A stretch of DNA of 64,000 bases from SHAN690 sp040221375 (GTDB lineage Bacteria > Bacteroidota > Bacteroidia > Flavobacteriales_G > Salibacteraceae). Below are positions 1 to 8,901 of this stretch, one piece after another. The first letter of the stretch is position 1, and every line of letters begins with the position of its first letter. The DNA lies in contig JAVKEP010000056.1 of assembly GCA_040221375.1 (NCBI GenBank), forward strand, positions 1 to 64,000. The letters are read 5' to 3'. The notes below the pieces were generated by a model. The model was not told the DNA's origin. It saw only the letters and a list, made by a program, of their open reading frames with translations, and ran no database searches. Both the position numbers and the translations under genes were made by a program.

Positions 1-2
1 AC

Positions 3-533
3 TTGAGTACACCGAGCAAGAGGAGGTCTTCGGAAAACCGCGCCTTTCACCATTTGCTCTCAAATTATGCACAAAAAGACAGCCTTTTGCAGGAAATGAA
101 TCAAGCATTCAACACAGCTTCGGCGCTGGCTACTTTGCCGGAAGATCGAACCCAACGGATGCGTGAGGAACACCTGCGATCGTTGCGGGCGGATGGCCAT
201 ACCCTTGCCTATCACTCAAAGAATCATGAGGTTCTGTCATGCTTGACGGGTGATACGCTTTCAGATGAAATCACTATTCCTCCTGCCTTTGAGGGGTTAC
301 TGACCGATGCATCATGCATCGCCATTCCTTTCGGTTTTGTTGGCACGTACGATCAAGATGTACTCCAAGTCTGTTCAGAGCACGGTTATCGAAGCATTTT
401 TCTCAACGAACCGAGGAGCAATGTGGACGGTGTGTTTGGTCGCTATAACTTACCCAACTCGCCGTTCAGAGCAGACTGGTTGTTTGAAATCAGTCCGTGG
501 AAAGCCATTCTCTCACCAAAGCATTGGTCATGA
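3..533 (+). CDS. Polysaccharide deacetylase (NodB-like), 5'-truncated by window edge
   Basis: The reading frame is open from the first complete codon, so the N-terminus lies outside the window. The visible 176 residues carry the HSKNH pair (H71 and H75 counted from base 3), which matches the second metal-binding motif of NodB-fold carbohydrate esterases, preceded by the usual G-H-x-(L/I) lead-in. The first motif with the catalytic Asp is missing because it would lie upstream. Such enzymes remove acetyl groups from sugars or handle surface glycans. The stop overlaps the start of the following sulfotransferase gene by four bases (ATGA at 530-533), so the two are probably translated together. 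The TTG at base 3 should not be read as a start. The family call is fairly safe; the substrate is unknown. Confidence 0.7.
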   Translation: MSTPSKRRSSENRAFHHLLSNYAQKDSLLQEMNQAFNTASALATLPEDRTQRMREEHLRSLRADGHTLAYHSKNHEVLSCLTGDTLSDEITIPPAFEGLLTDASCIAIPFGFVGTYDQDVLQVCSEHGYRSIFLNEPRSNVDGVFGRYNLPNSPFRADWLFEISPWKAILSPKHWS

Positions 534-1192
534 ATACAACGTATCGTCTGAATCAACTTTTGAATTTTTTCTCCAACCGACGTGCCAAGAGAGTGCGTAC
601 TTGGATGCTGATTTACGGCCAACCGAGGTCAGGAACGAGCTACCTCTTGCAAAAGGCCTTGGCACAATCCAAATGTGGAATTGGCGATTGGGAACTCGGA
701 AGGTTCATTCCAATTCTCAAGCTATTCGATGAAGAAAGCTTCAATCATTTTTCCACCTCAGAGTTGAAGCAAAGCATCTTGGAAAACGTATTGCGAAATG
801 GGAACCCAGGTGCCGGTCGCGCCATCGATTTAACTGTCAAGCAAATCGACCTGTCGAAAGCACACTTCGACTTTTTGTGCGATGTTATGGGCTCAGCGCC
901 AACGAGCATTTTATTTCTGTATCGCGCGCCAGAAAACTGGCTTCCCTCGGCCAAAAAGAAATTCAACTTATCCCATGAAGAAGCCAAGCAGCTTTATAAA
1001 CGAAGCTTGCAATCGTTTCAGTTACACGGAGGCACTCCGATCGACTATGACGACATTAAGGGACATCCTTATTTGGCTGATTTGGGCATGGAAACACACG
1101 ACTTTGATCCCAAATCGAAGACGGAGGAAATCGATGAGGAATTGCAGTCTCTCTATCGCAAATTCAAGGCTCAGCTCAAGAGCGAAGCATAA
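530..1192 (+). CDS. Sulfotransferase-like protein
   Basis: This 220-residue protein begins YGQPRSGTSYL-like near residue 18, which fits the 5'-phosphosulfate-binding loop of PAPS-dependent sulfotransferases, and has a second segment ILFLYRAPENW around residues 122-132 that fits the 3'-phosphate-binding strand and helix. I chose the ATG at 530 because it overlaps the upstream stop (ATGA); an in-frame ATG at 497 would overlap by 37 bases and adds eleven residues without family character. It would transfer sulfate to a sugar hydroxyl in the cytoplasm if active. Its 3' end overlaps the convergent glycosyltransferase gene by 22 bases. The neighbourhood of glycan genes supports a carbohydrate acceptor, but that is inference. 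Confidence 0.65.
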   Translation: MNTTYRLNQLLNFFSNRRAKRVRTWMLIYGQPRSGTSYLLQKALAQSKCGIGDWELGRFIPILKLFDEESFNHFSTSELKQSILENVLRNGNPGAGRAIDLTVKQIDLSKAHFDFLCDVMGSAPTSILFLYRAPENWLPSAKKKFNLSHEEAKQLYKRSLQSFQLHGGTPIDYDDIKGHPYLADLGMETHDFDPKSKTEEIDEELQSLYRKFKAQLKSEA

Positions 1193-2304
1193 ATGGTTTC
1201 TAGCTGAGCTAGGTGCAATGACAAGTTGTACCGAGCTTCTATCATCTTTCTGTTCATCGGCAAGCGCTTCCATTCACAAATCTCAATGATCTGACGGGCG
1301 AAGTTCTCTACATCCTTTTCACGGCATAGCAATCCATTGGTGCCGTGTGCTACTAATTCGGGAATTCCTGAGTGATACGTAGATAAAATGGGCAATTCCA
1401 TTGCCATCGCTTCCATAATTGCATTGGGAATGCCCTCTTGGTCTCCGTTGCCGGCCGTAATGCTATGATGCATGAAATAATCTGCCTCTGCCAGAAGGTC
1501 AATCACTTCACTGGGTTGTTTCGCTCCGATAAACTGAACTAGATGTGATATTTTTAAGTTTTGAGCGCGCGCTTCAAGTTTCCTCTTTTCGGGTCCATCT
1601 CCGGTGAAAATAAAAACTGCGTTCGACAGAAGTTCGCCTTCGAGTTGGCTTGCTTTCGCGATTGCCTCCAACGAATAGGTGTGCCCTTTTTTCTCGGCCA
1701 AGGATGAAACCTGAAGAAAAACCTTCTTGTCGCTCTTTTTAGCACTTGACGGAGGAACAAAGCGTGTGAGGTCAATTCCATAGCGAAGCGTAAAGGCTTT
1801 GCTCATATCCACACCAGCGTTTTGCAACGCGATTTTCATAGCGTCAGAAACGACGATAGGCCAGACGTCGTGCTGCCGCCATACGGCTTGTAAAGCACGT
1901 ATGTAGCTCTTCTTCAACAACATTTGAGAGGCGTCGTATCCGTGAAAATGGACCAGCACCGGTACGTTTGTTTTGACGTTCTGGAGGAGTTTCAATGCCT
2001 CATAACCAAAGTGGCAATGGACGATGTCGGGGTTCAAATCAGCGATGCCGGCGGATGCCTTTTTCCCAAAAACTGGATCTACAAAATTGCAGGCGAGGTC
2101 AAGTTTCCATAAATACCATTGGAGTTTAGACCGGATCAAACCTGGTGCGTACTGTAGCTCAAACGCATCCAATCCGTCAACTTCCTGATCGATTCGGCCT
2201 GCCATATAGGCCAACTGGCCTCGCTGAGCGAAGTATTCCACCTCGTTTTTAATAAACGTAGTGGTGAGGCTACCTAGGCTATCTGAGAACATCAAGACCT
2301 TCAT
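1171..2304 (-). CDS. Glycosyltransferase family 4
   Basis: The 377 residues have a GT-B layout: an N-terminal domain starting MKVLMFSDSLGS with a glycine-rich loop, a mid-protein FLQVSSLAEKKG segment that opens the C-terminal nucleotide-sugar domain, and the E-x7-E motif EGIPNAIME (E290 and E298) near the end. It resembles WcaL/colanic-acid type retaining transferases. It is the last gene of the minus-strand glycan operon; its ATG overlaps the stop of the upstream GT2 gene by four bases (2301-2304). It would add one sugar to the growing lipid-linked glycan on the cytoplasmic face. Donor and acceptor cannot be read from sequence. Confidence 0.9.
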   Translation of the reverse strand: MKVLMFSDSLGSLTTTFIKNEVEYFAQRGQLAYMAGRIDQEVDGLDAFELQYAPGLIRSKLQWYLWKLDLACNFVDPVFGKKASAGIADLNPDIVHCHFGYEALKLLQNVKTNVPVLVHFHGYDASQMLLKKSYIRALQAVWRQHDVWPIVVSDAMKIALQNAGVDMSKAFTLRYGIDLTRFVPPSSAKKSDKKVFLQVSSLAEKKGHTYSLEAIAKASQLEGELLSNAVFIFTGDGPEKRKLEARAQNLKISHLVQFIGAKQPSEVIDLLAEADYFMHHSITAGNGDQEGIPNAIMEAMAMELPILSTYHSGIPELVAHGTNGLLCREKDVENFARQIIEICEWKRLPMNRKMIEARYNLSLHLAQLETIYASLLS

Positions 2305-3293
2305 TCAGACTTGGCTGAGGGGGTTATGCTTTTAAAGCGTTTGGAAAATTGACGTTTGATTCGCTGAGCCAAGCCCTGGCAGAAGGCAAGGGTTAGCCTA
2401 TATAGCGATTGTGTCCCCAGCAAGCCCCAATCGTTCAATTGCTTCAGAGCTCGAGATAAATTTCCGATTGAAGCATGATCTCGCAACGCTATGGCGTGCA
2501 ATTCAATCGTGGCCTTCTTCAGGCTCAAACTATGCCGATGTCCCATAAAGGCATCCAACGAAAGTAGCATCTCAGATAAGGAATTGACATGTTCCAGCGC
2601 GTGGCGTTTCCTTAGTTCATTGGTTACTCCTCCGCCATGTTGCCTGTAGACAGAAAGCACCCTATCCACGTATTTGATTCGCCCTTTATCCGCCATTAAC
2701 AAGAAGAGCGGCACATCCCCCACTACGAAGGTTTCATGGTCTTCAGACAACTCGAAATCATTCACAAACAGCCAACTACTCGTATGAGGAAATAAGTGGG
2801 TTGAGAGGTCGTACACGGTCAACTCATCGCTGAAGCTTCTGCCCAGCCAATTCCACTTTATGTTTTTGTAATCGTAGGTCACCCGATCCTTTTCCCAGAC
2901 TTCTGAGTTTGCGCAGATGGCAGAAAATTCGGGGTTATGATCTAAAAAGTCGACTTGGGACTGGAGCTTATCAGTACTGGTCCAAAAATCATCGCCTTCA
3001 CACAGGGCGATGTACTTTCCTTTTGCTTTTGGAAAAAGTTCATGAATCAATGGGTTGCGGTTGTTGAGCTTCCATTGGTTTTCGTCTTGGTAAATCGGTT
3101 TTATAATAGACGGGTAAGCATCGGCAAACGCTCGAATGATCTCTTGACTTCCATCTGTAGAGGCGTCGTCGTGAACGAGCACTTCAAATTGAAAATCAGT
3201 CTTTTGATTTACGAAGCTCTCAAGGGTCGTTTTGAGGAACTCAACGTGGTTATACACCACGCAACAAACGGAAACTTTGATTGCTTGTTCCAA
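2301..3293 (-). CDS. Glycosyltransferase family 2
   Basis: A 330-residue GT-A fold protein. It opens with VSVCCVVYNH (residues 7-16), has the HDDASTDGS nucleotide-binding loop at 41-49, and CEGDDFW at 98-104 as the metal-binding DxD equivalent. The only plausible start is a TTG at 3293, seven bases after the upstream stop, because the conserved beta-strand begins five codons later and no ATG or GTG lies between. It is coupled to the next gene through ATGA. The role is inverting transfer of a sugar in surface glycan assembly; the specificity is unknown. Confidence 0.9.
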   Translation of the reverse strand: MEQAIKVSVCCVVYNHVEFLKTTLESFVNQKTDFQFEVLVHDDASTDGSQEIIRAFADAYPSIIKPIYQDENQWKLNNRNPLIHELFPKAKGKYIALCEGDDFWTSTDKLQSQVDFLDHNPEFSAICANSEVWEKDRVTYDYKNIKWNWLGRSFSDELTVYDLSTHLFPHTSSWLFVNDFELSEDHETFVVGDVPLFLLMADKGRIKYVDRVLSVYRQHGGGVTNELRKRHALEHVNSLSEMLLSLDAFMGHRHSLSLKKATIELHAIALRDHASIGNLSRALKQLNDWGLLGTQSLYRLTLAFCQGLAQRIKRQFSKRFKSITPSAKSE

Positions 3294-3299
3294 CGCTGA

Positions 3300-4232
3300 T
3301 TATGACTCAATGGCTACACAAAATCCGTTCACTCCAAAGCCATTGCCGTTGTAAAACATGAGCAATTTTCCATTGATCCGTATGATCGATGGATAGGCTT
3401 GCATCGTTTCATCATATGGGTCTACTTCCAACGAAGACGCAGGAGACGTCTCTATTCTTTGCCAAGTTGTGGGAGATTGAATGCCTGCCTCGGCGTATCC
3501 GATTCGGTAGCTATCCTCTCCATCGCGAAAGTCAAAAGAACCTCTGAAGGTGAACCACATTTTCAACTGCTCACCGTCCAGTATGACGGCCGGACGCGCG
3601 TTCGCTTCTGTTGGCTTGATCGGATGAATACAGGAAGCATTGTTGTGCTTCCATTCTAATCCATCTTTAGACGATGCGTACTTGATGTGGTAAATGGATT
3701 CAGGTTTGTCGTTCACCAAAATCCAATCCGTAGCCGAAGCATACCACATGTGCCACTCATCATGATGCTTCAACACCCATGGAGAAATAACGAAGTATGG
3801 TTCTTCTTTGGAGCGATCCACGATTGGCCCATCAAAAGCTCGTGTAAAGGACAAACCACCGTCGGTGCTGATTCCTACGCCTATCGCGTTTTTGTAGGGA
3901 ACCTTATAGCTCACGCTGTAAGCGGTGTAGTAGAGTAAAATGCGCCCATTGTCTTCGACTGCACAAGTACATATCGTACCACAATCATCGAACATTCCAA
4001 TTTTTCCAATATCCATGACCGGCGCATCGTGTACATAAATTACTTTGGAAGGGTCCTTTTTGTCCAGATCTACGAATGAGATTCTGCTCTGTCCGTTTTG
4101 ATCCCTGCCCGTATAGTAAACCCGAATTTTATCCTCCAACTCCAATGGGGTTGGAGTCATTGCGTGGGATTTTAACCACCCTGGTTTGTGTGTCGTGAGG
4201 TCAAACACCAACCCTAATTTCTTCCATTTCAT
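3300..4232 (-). CDS. Five-bladed beta-propeller glycosidase-like protein
   Basis: This 310-residue protein has no signal peptide. Its repeated blade-like segments (IRVYYTGRD, ILLYYTAYS, WHMWYASATDW, LKMWFTFRG, LLMFYNGNGFG) are the aromatic 'inspect and report' strands seen in GH43/GH130-like five-bladed propellers. In glycan loci such proteins usually lie between glycosyltransferases and modifying enzymes; whether they hydrolyse, phosphorylyse or only bind sugar is often unknown. The gene sits six bases before the GT2 start and ten bases after the GNAT stop. Being cytoplasmic, it is more likely to process a sugar precursor than to degrade environmental polysaccharide. That last point is inference. 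Confidence 0.7.
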   Translation of the reverse strand: MKWKKLGLVFDLTTHKPGWLKSHAMTPTPLELEDKIRVYYTGRDQNGQSRISFVDLDKKDPSKVIYVHDAPVMDIGKIGMFDDCGTICTCAVEDNGRILLYYTAYSVSYKVPYKNAIGVGISTDGGLSFTRAFDGPIVDRSKEEPYFVISPWVLKHHDEWHMWYASATDWILVNDKPESIYHIKYASSKDGLEWKHNNASCIHPIKPTEANARPAVILDGEQLKMWFTFRGSFDFRDGEDSYRIGYAEAGIQSPTTWQRIETSPASSLEVDPYDETMQAYPSIIRINGKLLMFYNGNGFGVNGFCVAIES

Positions 4233-4242
4233 AGCCTAATTC

Positions 4243-4704
4243 TTAAAGGGAAATCCCCATCGCCCAAAAATCTTGATTCCACCAATGATTTCTATGGACT
4301 CCTTCTATGGTCATTCCTTGTTTGGTATAAAACTCGACGATGCTTTCTTTGGGTACCGTCAATTTTACTTTGTGCGCTCCTTTCTGCTTATAAATTTCGG
4401 TTGCCTTGGCAAATAGCTGCTGCCCTACACCCCGTTGTTGTTTCTTAGGGTCGACCAACAACCATATGATTGTCGCGACTCCGCCTTCAGGAGGCGTACC
4501 CAAGACCAGTCCGAGGTAGTCATCCTTCTCAGTAGCCAACAAAAACAGCCACTTGTCGGCGTTTTCAGCGACGCCTTCAGGACTCCACTGCCCTTTAAAA
4601 TGGTCAATGGCCGCTTGAGGGAGTTCGATTGTGGACTCGATCAACGATTTCAAGCAATTGACATAGTCCGCTGCCTGCTGAGGACTGATTTGTTCAATCT
4701 TCAT
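4243..4704 (-). CDS. GNAT family N-acetyltransferase
   Basis: A 153-residue GNAT. The acetyl-CoA pyrophosphate loop is QQRGVGQQL at about residues 89-97, preceded by the beta-4 strand VATIIWLLVD, and the C-terminal FYTKQGM is the usual final element. I start it at the ATG at 4704, which overlaps the methyltransferase stop as ATGA (4701-4704); a longer reading to 4845 only adds sequence antisense-like in character lying wholly inside the upstream gene. In this operon the likely job is acetylation of an amino sugar or related metabolite, but the acceptor is not deducible. Confidence 0.85.
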   Translation of the reverse strand: MKIEQISPQQAADYVNCLKSLIESTIELPQAAIDHFKGQWSPEGVAENADKWLFLLATEKDDYLGLVLGTPPEGGVATIIWLLVDPKKQQRGVGQQLFAKATEIYKQKGAHKVKLTVPKESIVEFYTKQGMTIEGVHRNHWWNQDFWAMGISL

Positions 4705-5351
4705 TCGCGCGGTTCTTTCATAACGTGGACTGTGTACTCGTAAAGACCATAGTCCATGTGAATGCGAATATGCCGAGAACAAGACTTTACAAGAAACGCA
4801 ACCAATGCGTCCAGTTCCCAGTGAAATAAGTCGTCTCGTTTCCAATCGACATGCGAACTCATTATATTAAAGGCAATTCCCTTTTTTGCGTAACCAAAGG
4901 CTTCTGTGAGTATCGCTTGGGCAAATTCCACCATTTCGTGCTGCGTCATTTCCTGCTTTTCGGTAAGCAGGCCGTTCATGATTACGTAGTCAAAACTGTT
5001 GGTCTCATAGGGTGCCTTGAGGATGTCGCGCACTTCAAAATTGTGTCCTGGGTGCAGTTCCCTGCTGTATTCAATCATCTGCTCGGAGATATCTGCGCCT
5101 AGATACGTGCAGCTGGAAAGTTGACCAGCCTTCTTCAAGTGATCGATCAACAAGCCAACCCCACAGCCTAGATCCAACAATGAATAGGCGTCCTGGGTTC
5201 CGATTACGTCACTGAGAACTTTGAATCGCTTTCGCAAGTCGACTTCATTCGGCCAGTCCATGCCTCTTGCATTGGGGCCAAACTCCTTGAGTTTCTTTTC
5301 ATAGTGTTTTTTCAGCGTACGGTAATCTGCCATGCTCAATTGCTTTTCCAA
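4701..5351 (-). CDS. Class I SAM-dependent methyltransferase
   Basis: The 216-residue protein has Rossmann motif I as LLDLGCGVG (58-66), an acidic residue after strand 2 (GADIS), and an FDYVIMNG motif IV-like strand. It would transfer methyl from S-adenosylmethionine, probably to a sugar or sugar-linked group, given its position between a FemAB-like protein and a GNAT. Two starts are possible: the ATG at 5351, overlapping the upstream stop by 16 bases, or the ATG at 5333, two bases after it. The second gives the neater junction. The methyltransferase fold is clear; the substrate is not. Confidence 0.85.
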   Translation of the reverse strand: MEKQLSMADYRTLKKHYEKKLKEFGPNARGMDWPNEVDLRKRFKVLSDVIGTQDAYSLLDLGCGVGLLIDHLKKAGQLSSCTYLGADISEQMIEYSRELHPGHNFEVRDILKAPYETNSFDYVIMNGLLTEKQEMTQHEMVEFAQAILTEAFGYAKKGIAFNIMSSHVDWKRDDLFHWELDALVAFLVKSCSRHIRIHMDYGLYEYTVHVMKEPRE

Positions 5352-6316
5352 TAAGCGGGAAAGTAGCCATTATCACTCGGTGCAACGCCAAAGCTCTTGC
5401 AAATTTCACCGTATACATTTTGATTCAACACCTCTTTCCAAATCGGAATGCTGTGCTTACGCCCACCAAATCTTCGCTTGAACGCTTCTAAATGATCGCC
5501 TTCGGATGATCCACCGCCGAGGTGAAACGTTTTGACCTTCATCTGAATCAACGACTTTGTAGCTTCCCACAACAGCAGTTTCGTATAAGAACGTCCTTGT
5601 TCATCGGAAGCATTGATGAAATACTCTGCGCAATCCGGGGTGTAGAGCACCATCAAAACTGCCATGATATTATCCTCTTTTGACACACCGATCAGAAGAC
5701 AGTTATCGCGTGATGACAATTCCAAAAGCGTTTCTCTAGAGAAAAAATAAGATGATGATGCCCCCACTCGGTCAAGGGTTTCGTAATATAGATCCATCAG
5801 GCTGGAGGCCAAGCTTTCATTTCCAAACAAGAGCTCGTGATCCGTCGCTTCCTCCAATCTTCGAATTTCATTTCGATAATTCGGCCTCATTTTGGCCAAC
5901 AGTTCATCCGTTCCGAGGTCCAAATCCAATGAAAATGAGGTGCGATGCGAAACTGCCTGACTCAAGCCATTTCCCAAAATTGGATGGCCCATCAAGTAGA
6001 GTGTAGTCACCTCATTTCGGCGAAAAAAAGAAATGATCGATTCGTACGCCCTTTCAAGTCCTACGTCTGTACCGGAAGCATAAAAGCCTCCAAAGCCGTA
6101 GGGCGAATACAGGTCCTTGGTCTTTCCTTCTTTTGATCGTTCCAAATAGGTGCACGCGATGACGCTCCCACCTGATTCAACAAGCAGGAGTCTGATCGGG
6201 TCGTCGAGCGTTTGTTGAATTGCGTTGCAGTATTCCCAAGAATGATACATACCACATGGAATATCCAACAAGGCACTGCGCCATTGGGCTTCGTCAGAAA
6301 GATCGATATGAATCAA
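5336..6316 (-). CDS. FemAB/GNAT-type acyl- or aminoacyl-transferase
   Basis: A 326-residue two-GNAT-like protein of the FemAB/BioF2 group. Recognisable points are YHSWEYCNAI near residue 24, SPYGFGGFYASG at about 70-81, the central MRPNYRNEIRR helix, and FHLGGGSSEGDHL near 271-283. Related proteins transfer amino-acyl or acyl groups onto peptidoglycan, lipopolysaccharide or sugar amines. The start is a TTG at 6316, eleven bases after the PhyH stop; there is no ATG until residue 23, well inside the conserved region. It overlaps the methyltransferase by up to 16 bases. It probably N-acylates a glycan amino sugar; that is inference from context. Confidence 0.75.
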   Translation of the reverse strand: MIHIDLSDEAQWRSALLDIPCGMYHSWEYCNAIQQTLDDPIRLLLVESGGSVIACTYLERSKEGKTKDLYSPYGFGGFYASGTDVGLERAYESIISFFRRNEVTTLYLMGHPILGNGLSQAVSHRTSFSLDLDLGTDELLAKMRPNYRNEIRRLEEATDHELLFGNESLASSLMDLYYETLDRVGASSSYFFSRETLLELSSRDNCLLIGVSKEDNIMAVLMVLYTPDCAEYFINASDEQGRSYTKLLLWEATKSLIQMKVKTFHLGGGSSEGDHLEAFKRRFGGRKHSIPIWKEVLNQNVYGEICKSFGVAPSDNGYFPAYWKSN

Positions 6317-6327
6317 GTGCGTAGAGA

Positions 6328-7095
6328 TTATAAGAACATTCGCTTCCGATCCTTGTCATAGTACTCTTCGTAGGACGTCGGTGGTTGGCTGTAGAATCCC
6401 AACTTTTGAATCACTTTCTCAGAGTAGCCACTCAAGTCCAAGTCTTTCAATAGTCGAGGCGTATCGATGTATTGTTTCATCCAAGGGCGGCAGACGTTAA
6501 TGGTCAGTGCATGGCGCCAAGAGTCGGAATTATTCGTTCCGCCCGCGTGCCACAATCGCGTGTTGAAAAAGAAGCCGCTTCCCGCCTTGATCGTCAGTCG
6601 ATCAGCCCTCTTATAAAAATCCTGCTCCTCTGGCATTTGTTCTTGTTGATGGCTTCCATCGAGGTAGTAGGTCGCACCGTTTTCAGTTGTAAAATCGACC
6701 AAAGGCAGCATCACCCCCATCCTTAAGATGTAATCCTGAAGAAAAATCGGGCAATCTACATGGATATGACTCGAGTCGTTGCCTTTTGAAGGGGGCATCG
6801 AAGAAGAGGTATAGGAGTAAATGATGGAGTGCTCACCCAGCACCCAATTCATTGGGTCCGTCACCTTGTCGTTCTCGAACAACTCGAGGAAAGCGCCTCC
6901 GTACTTGGCATTGGACAGTACGTACCCATAGAAGCGGTAGTCCTTGGTGCCCATGAATGCTTCTTCCTTTTCCAGCGCTGCTTCCAGTTCTGTTTTCGCC
7001 TTCGCGATGAAGTCAGACGTCAGTACGTCCTCGACGATAACATATCCTTTTCTGTTAAACTCGTCCAGAAAAGTGTCCTTTGTATATTCACTCAT
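6328..7095 (-). CDS. Phytanoyl-CoA dioxygenase (PhyH) family oxygenase
   Basis: A 255-residue Fe(II)/2-oxoglutarate oxygenase. The iron facial triad is visible as H112-x-D114 in SHIHVDC and the distal H183 in LWHAGG, with R194 placed to bind 2-oxoglutarate. ENGATYYLDGSH is the typical strand after the first motif. I use the ATG at 7095; the frame could open at a TTG at 7104 but that is less likely. It overlaps the WbqC stop by eight bases. PhyH proteins hydroxylate carbon centres in lipids, natural products and sometimes sugars; in this operon a glycan building block or its acyl group is the likely target. Confidence 0.85.
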   Translation of the reverse strand: MSEYTKDTFLDEFNRKGYVIVEDVLTSDFIAKAKTELEAALEKEEAFMGTKDYRFYGYVLSNAKYGGAFLELFENDKVTDPMNWVLGEHSIIYSYTSSSMPPSKGNDSSHIHVDCPIFLQDYILRMGVMLPLVDFTTENGATYYLDGSHQQEQMPEEQDFYKRADRLTIKAGSGFFFNTRLWHAGGTNNSDSWRHALTINVCRPWMKQYIDTPRLLKDLDLSGYSEKVIQKLGFYSQPPTSYEEYYDKDRKRMFL

Positions 7096-7828
7096 GGTTT
7101 GCAATTCTATCTATTTCTTCGGCGTTTGACAAGATTGCAAAGCTACCGAGTTGATGTTTGACATCTTCAAGTGAGTTGAACATTAGGTGATCCAAGATCG
7201 ATAAAAAAGGAACAAATCCGTCTACCTTATGCTGTTCATACCGGATTTCAGAGGTGCGTAAAAACGAAAGGCTGATTCCGACCTTATCGAAGTCTTCGAA
7301 GCGGTAGAGTGCGGCTCCGTTGATGGGGTTGATGTAGGCATCCGCCCCCTCTTGTCTGCATATATCAATAATCCGATCTTGCGCCGCCAGATGATCGTTG
7401 TTGTACTTGCGCGACGTTCTTACGATGTCGGTTTTCAATCCGAGGTGATCGTGCACCTGAATCAGTGAATGGCAAACGAAATCTGAAAGGTTTAGCGCTT
7501 CACATTTGAAAACAGCATCTACCAGCTGCATCACGCTCGAAAAATTGGGAGCCTTCTTATAGGACAGTTCGATTGTTTTGAGCAATTTCTCTTTCCATTT
7601 CGGATTATCGTCTAGCTGAATGTCCTTGATCTTGCAATTCTGGCTGGCATTCTGCAGCGGAAGGGTAAACTTGTGTTCCTTGCCTTGTACGAGGATCCTA
7701 TTTCGATTGATCCATCCTCGGTTGATGTAGTTCACGTCATCGTAAATCACGAATCGATCGACCTCCCTCATCAGTTGGAAGTAACCGATGTAGGGCAAAA
7801 AATACGGTTGCATGATGGCCAGTTTCAT
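7088..7828 (-). CDS. WbqC-like family protein
   Basis: The 246 residues start with the family's diagnostic block, MQPYFLPYIGYFQL (residues 6-19), followed by DRFVIYDDVNY and INRNRIL. WbqC proteins occur in O-antigen and glycan loci and are thought to act in amino-sugar acylation or glycine-type modification, though the chemistry is not well settled. The start overlaps the aminotransferase stop by ATGA (7825-7828), tying it to a 4-amino- or 3-amino-sugar route. A second, more divergent WbqC is at 20843-21433. Confidence 0.85.
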   Translation of the reverse strand: MKLAIMQPYFLPYIGYFQLMREVDRFVIYDDVNYINRGWINRNRILVQGKEHKFTLPLQNASQNCKIKDIQLDDNPKWKEKLLKTIELSYKKAPNFSSVMQLVDAVFKCEALNLSDFVCHSLIQVHDHLGLKTDIVRTSRKYNNDHLAAQDRIIDICRQEGADAYINPINGAALYRFEDFDKVGISLSFLRTSEIRYEQHKVDGFVPFLSILDHLMFNSLEDVKHQLGSFAILSNAEEIDRIANHE

Positions 7829-8901
7829 GCCTTCAATCTGTTCAGCGTGTCAACAATGCGTCCAACGTCCGAAGGCGTTAGGCCAACAAAAAGTGGAAGA
7901 CACAGAATACGAGCGGCGATGGATTCACTGATCGGCATTGTTTCGCCTGATACGTACGGTAGGTTATTCAAGGATGGATAAAAATAACGCCTCGGCATCA
8001 CATCAATTTCTTTCAATTGTTCAAGGGCGTTGAGCAACCGGGCTTCGTTCGAGAACAGCACGGGGTAATAGCTATAATTCCATTCCGTCTCCGCTCTGAT
8101 GGTCATTGCCGACAACTCGTCGAAATTCAGGGATGCATTGTACTGTTCAACGATTGCCTTTCGCTTGGATAAGATCTTAGGGATGTGCGGCAGGACGCAT
8201 AGCCCCATAGCAGCCTGAAATTCAGACATTTTGGCATTGATTCCAATACCGTGAAAGGAGACATCGTCCTTGTGTCCGAAGTTGTGCCTGCTGAAGCATT
8301 CTTGATGGACACTGGGGTCGTTCGTAAATAACGCCCCGCCCTCGCCCGTGTGGAACAATTTAGTAGCGTGAAAACTACACGTACTCACATCGCCGTAGTG
8401 GAAAACGCTTTTTCCTTTGTGTTCAACCCCAAAGCAATGTGCTGCGTCATAAATAACTTTTAGCTGGTATTTTTTCGCGAGCTTCTCAATCGCCTCAACA
8501 TTGCAAGGGTTTCCAAATACGTGCGTCGCCAAAATGCATGTTGTTCGGTCAGTAATCGCCCCTTCGATTTGGTGCTCATCAATGGTCCAATGCACAGGGT
8601 CCACATCCACAAATACGGGGGTGCAATGCTGCCATACGATGGCAGAAGTAGTAGCTACGTAGCTGAACGGCGTGGTGATTACTTCCCCTCCGTCGGCGAA
8701 CAAAGACAGCGCCACCTGTAGCGGTAAGGTACCATTGGTCATCGCCAAGGCGTTGGGCATTCCAAGGTGGTTTTTTAAAGCCTCTTCCAACTCAAGAACC
8801 AAGGGCCCCCGATTCGTTATCCAGCCTGAATCCAGCGCACGATCTACCAATCGATGATACTCGTCTTTTGGAGGAATGAATGACCGCGTAACAGGAATCA
8901 T
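7825..8901 (-). CDS. DegT/DnrJ/EryC1/StrS sugar aminotransferase
   Basis: A 358-residue PLP enzyme. The Schiff-base lysine is K181 in FHATKLFHTGEGG, the PLP-pyridine aspartate D152 in YDAAHCFG, and the N-terminal ITNRGPLVLELE block is typical of the family. It converts a keto-nucleotide sugar into an amino sugar, or belongs to the closely related dehydratases. The presence of the active lysine argues for an aminotransferase. ATGA overlap joins it to WbqC downstream, and its stop is overlapped four bases by the sulfotransferase end upstream. The downstream GNAT and FemAB-like proteins could acylate the amino group produced here. Confidence 0.92.
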   Translation of the reverse strand: MIPVTRSFIPPKDEYHRLVDRALDSGWITNRGPLVLELEEALKNHLGMPNALAMTNGTLPLQVALSLFADGGEVITTPFSYVATTSAIVWQHCTPVFVDVDPVHWTIDEHQIEGAITDRTTCILATHVFGNPCNVEAIEKLAKKYQLKVIYDAAHCFGVEHKGKSVFHYGDVSTCSFHATKLFHTGEGGALFTNDPSVHQECFSRHNFGHKDDVSFHGIGINAKMSEFQAAMGLCVLPHIPKILSKRKAIVEQYNASLNFDELSAMTIRAETEWNYSYYPVLFSNEARLLNALEQLKEIDVMPRRYFYPSLNNLPYVSGETMPISESIAARILCLPLFVGLTPSDVGRIVDTLNRLKA

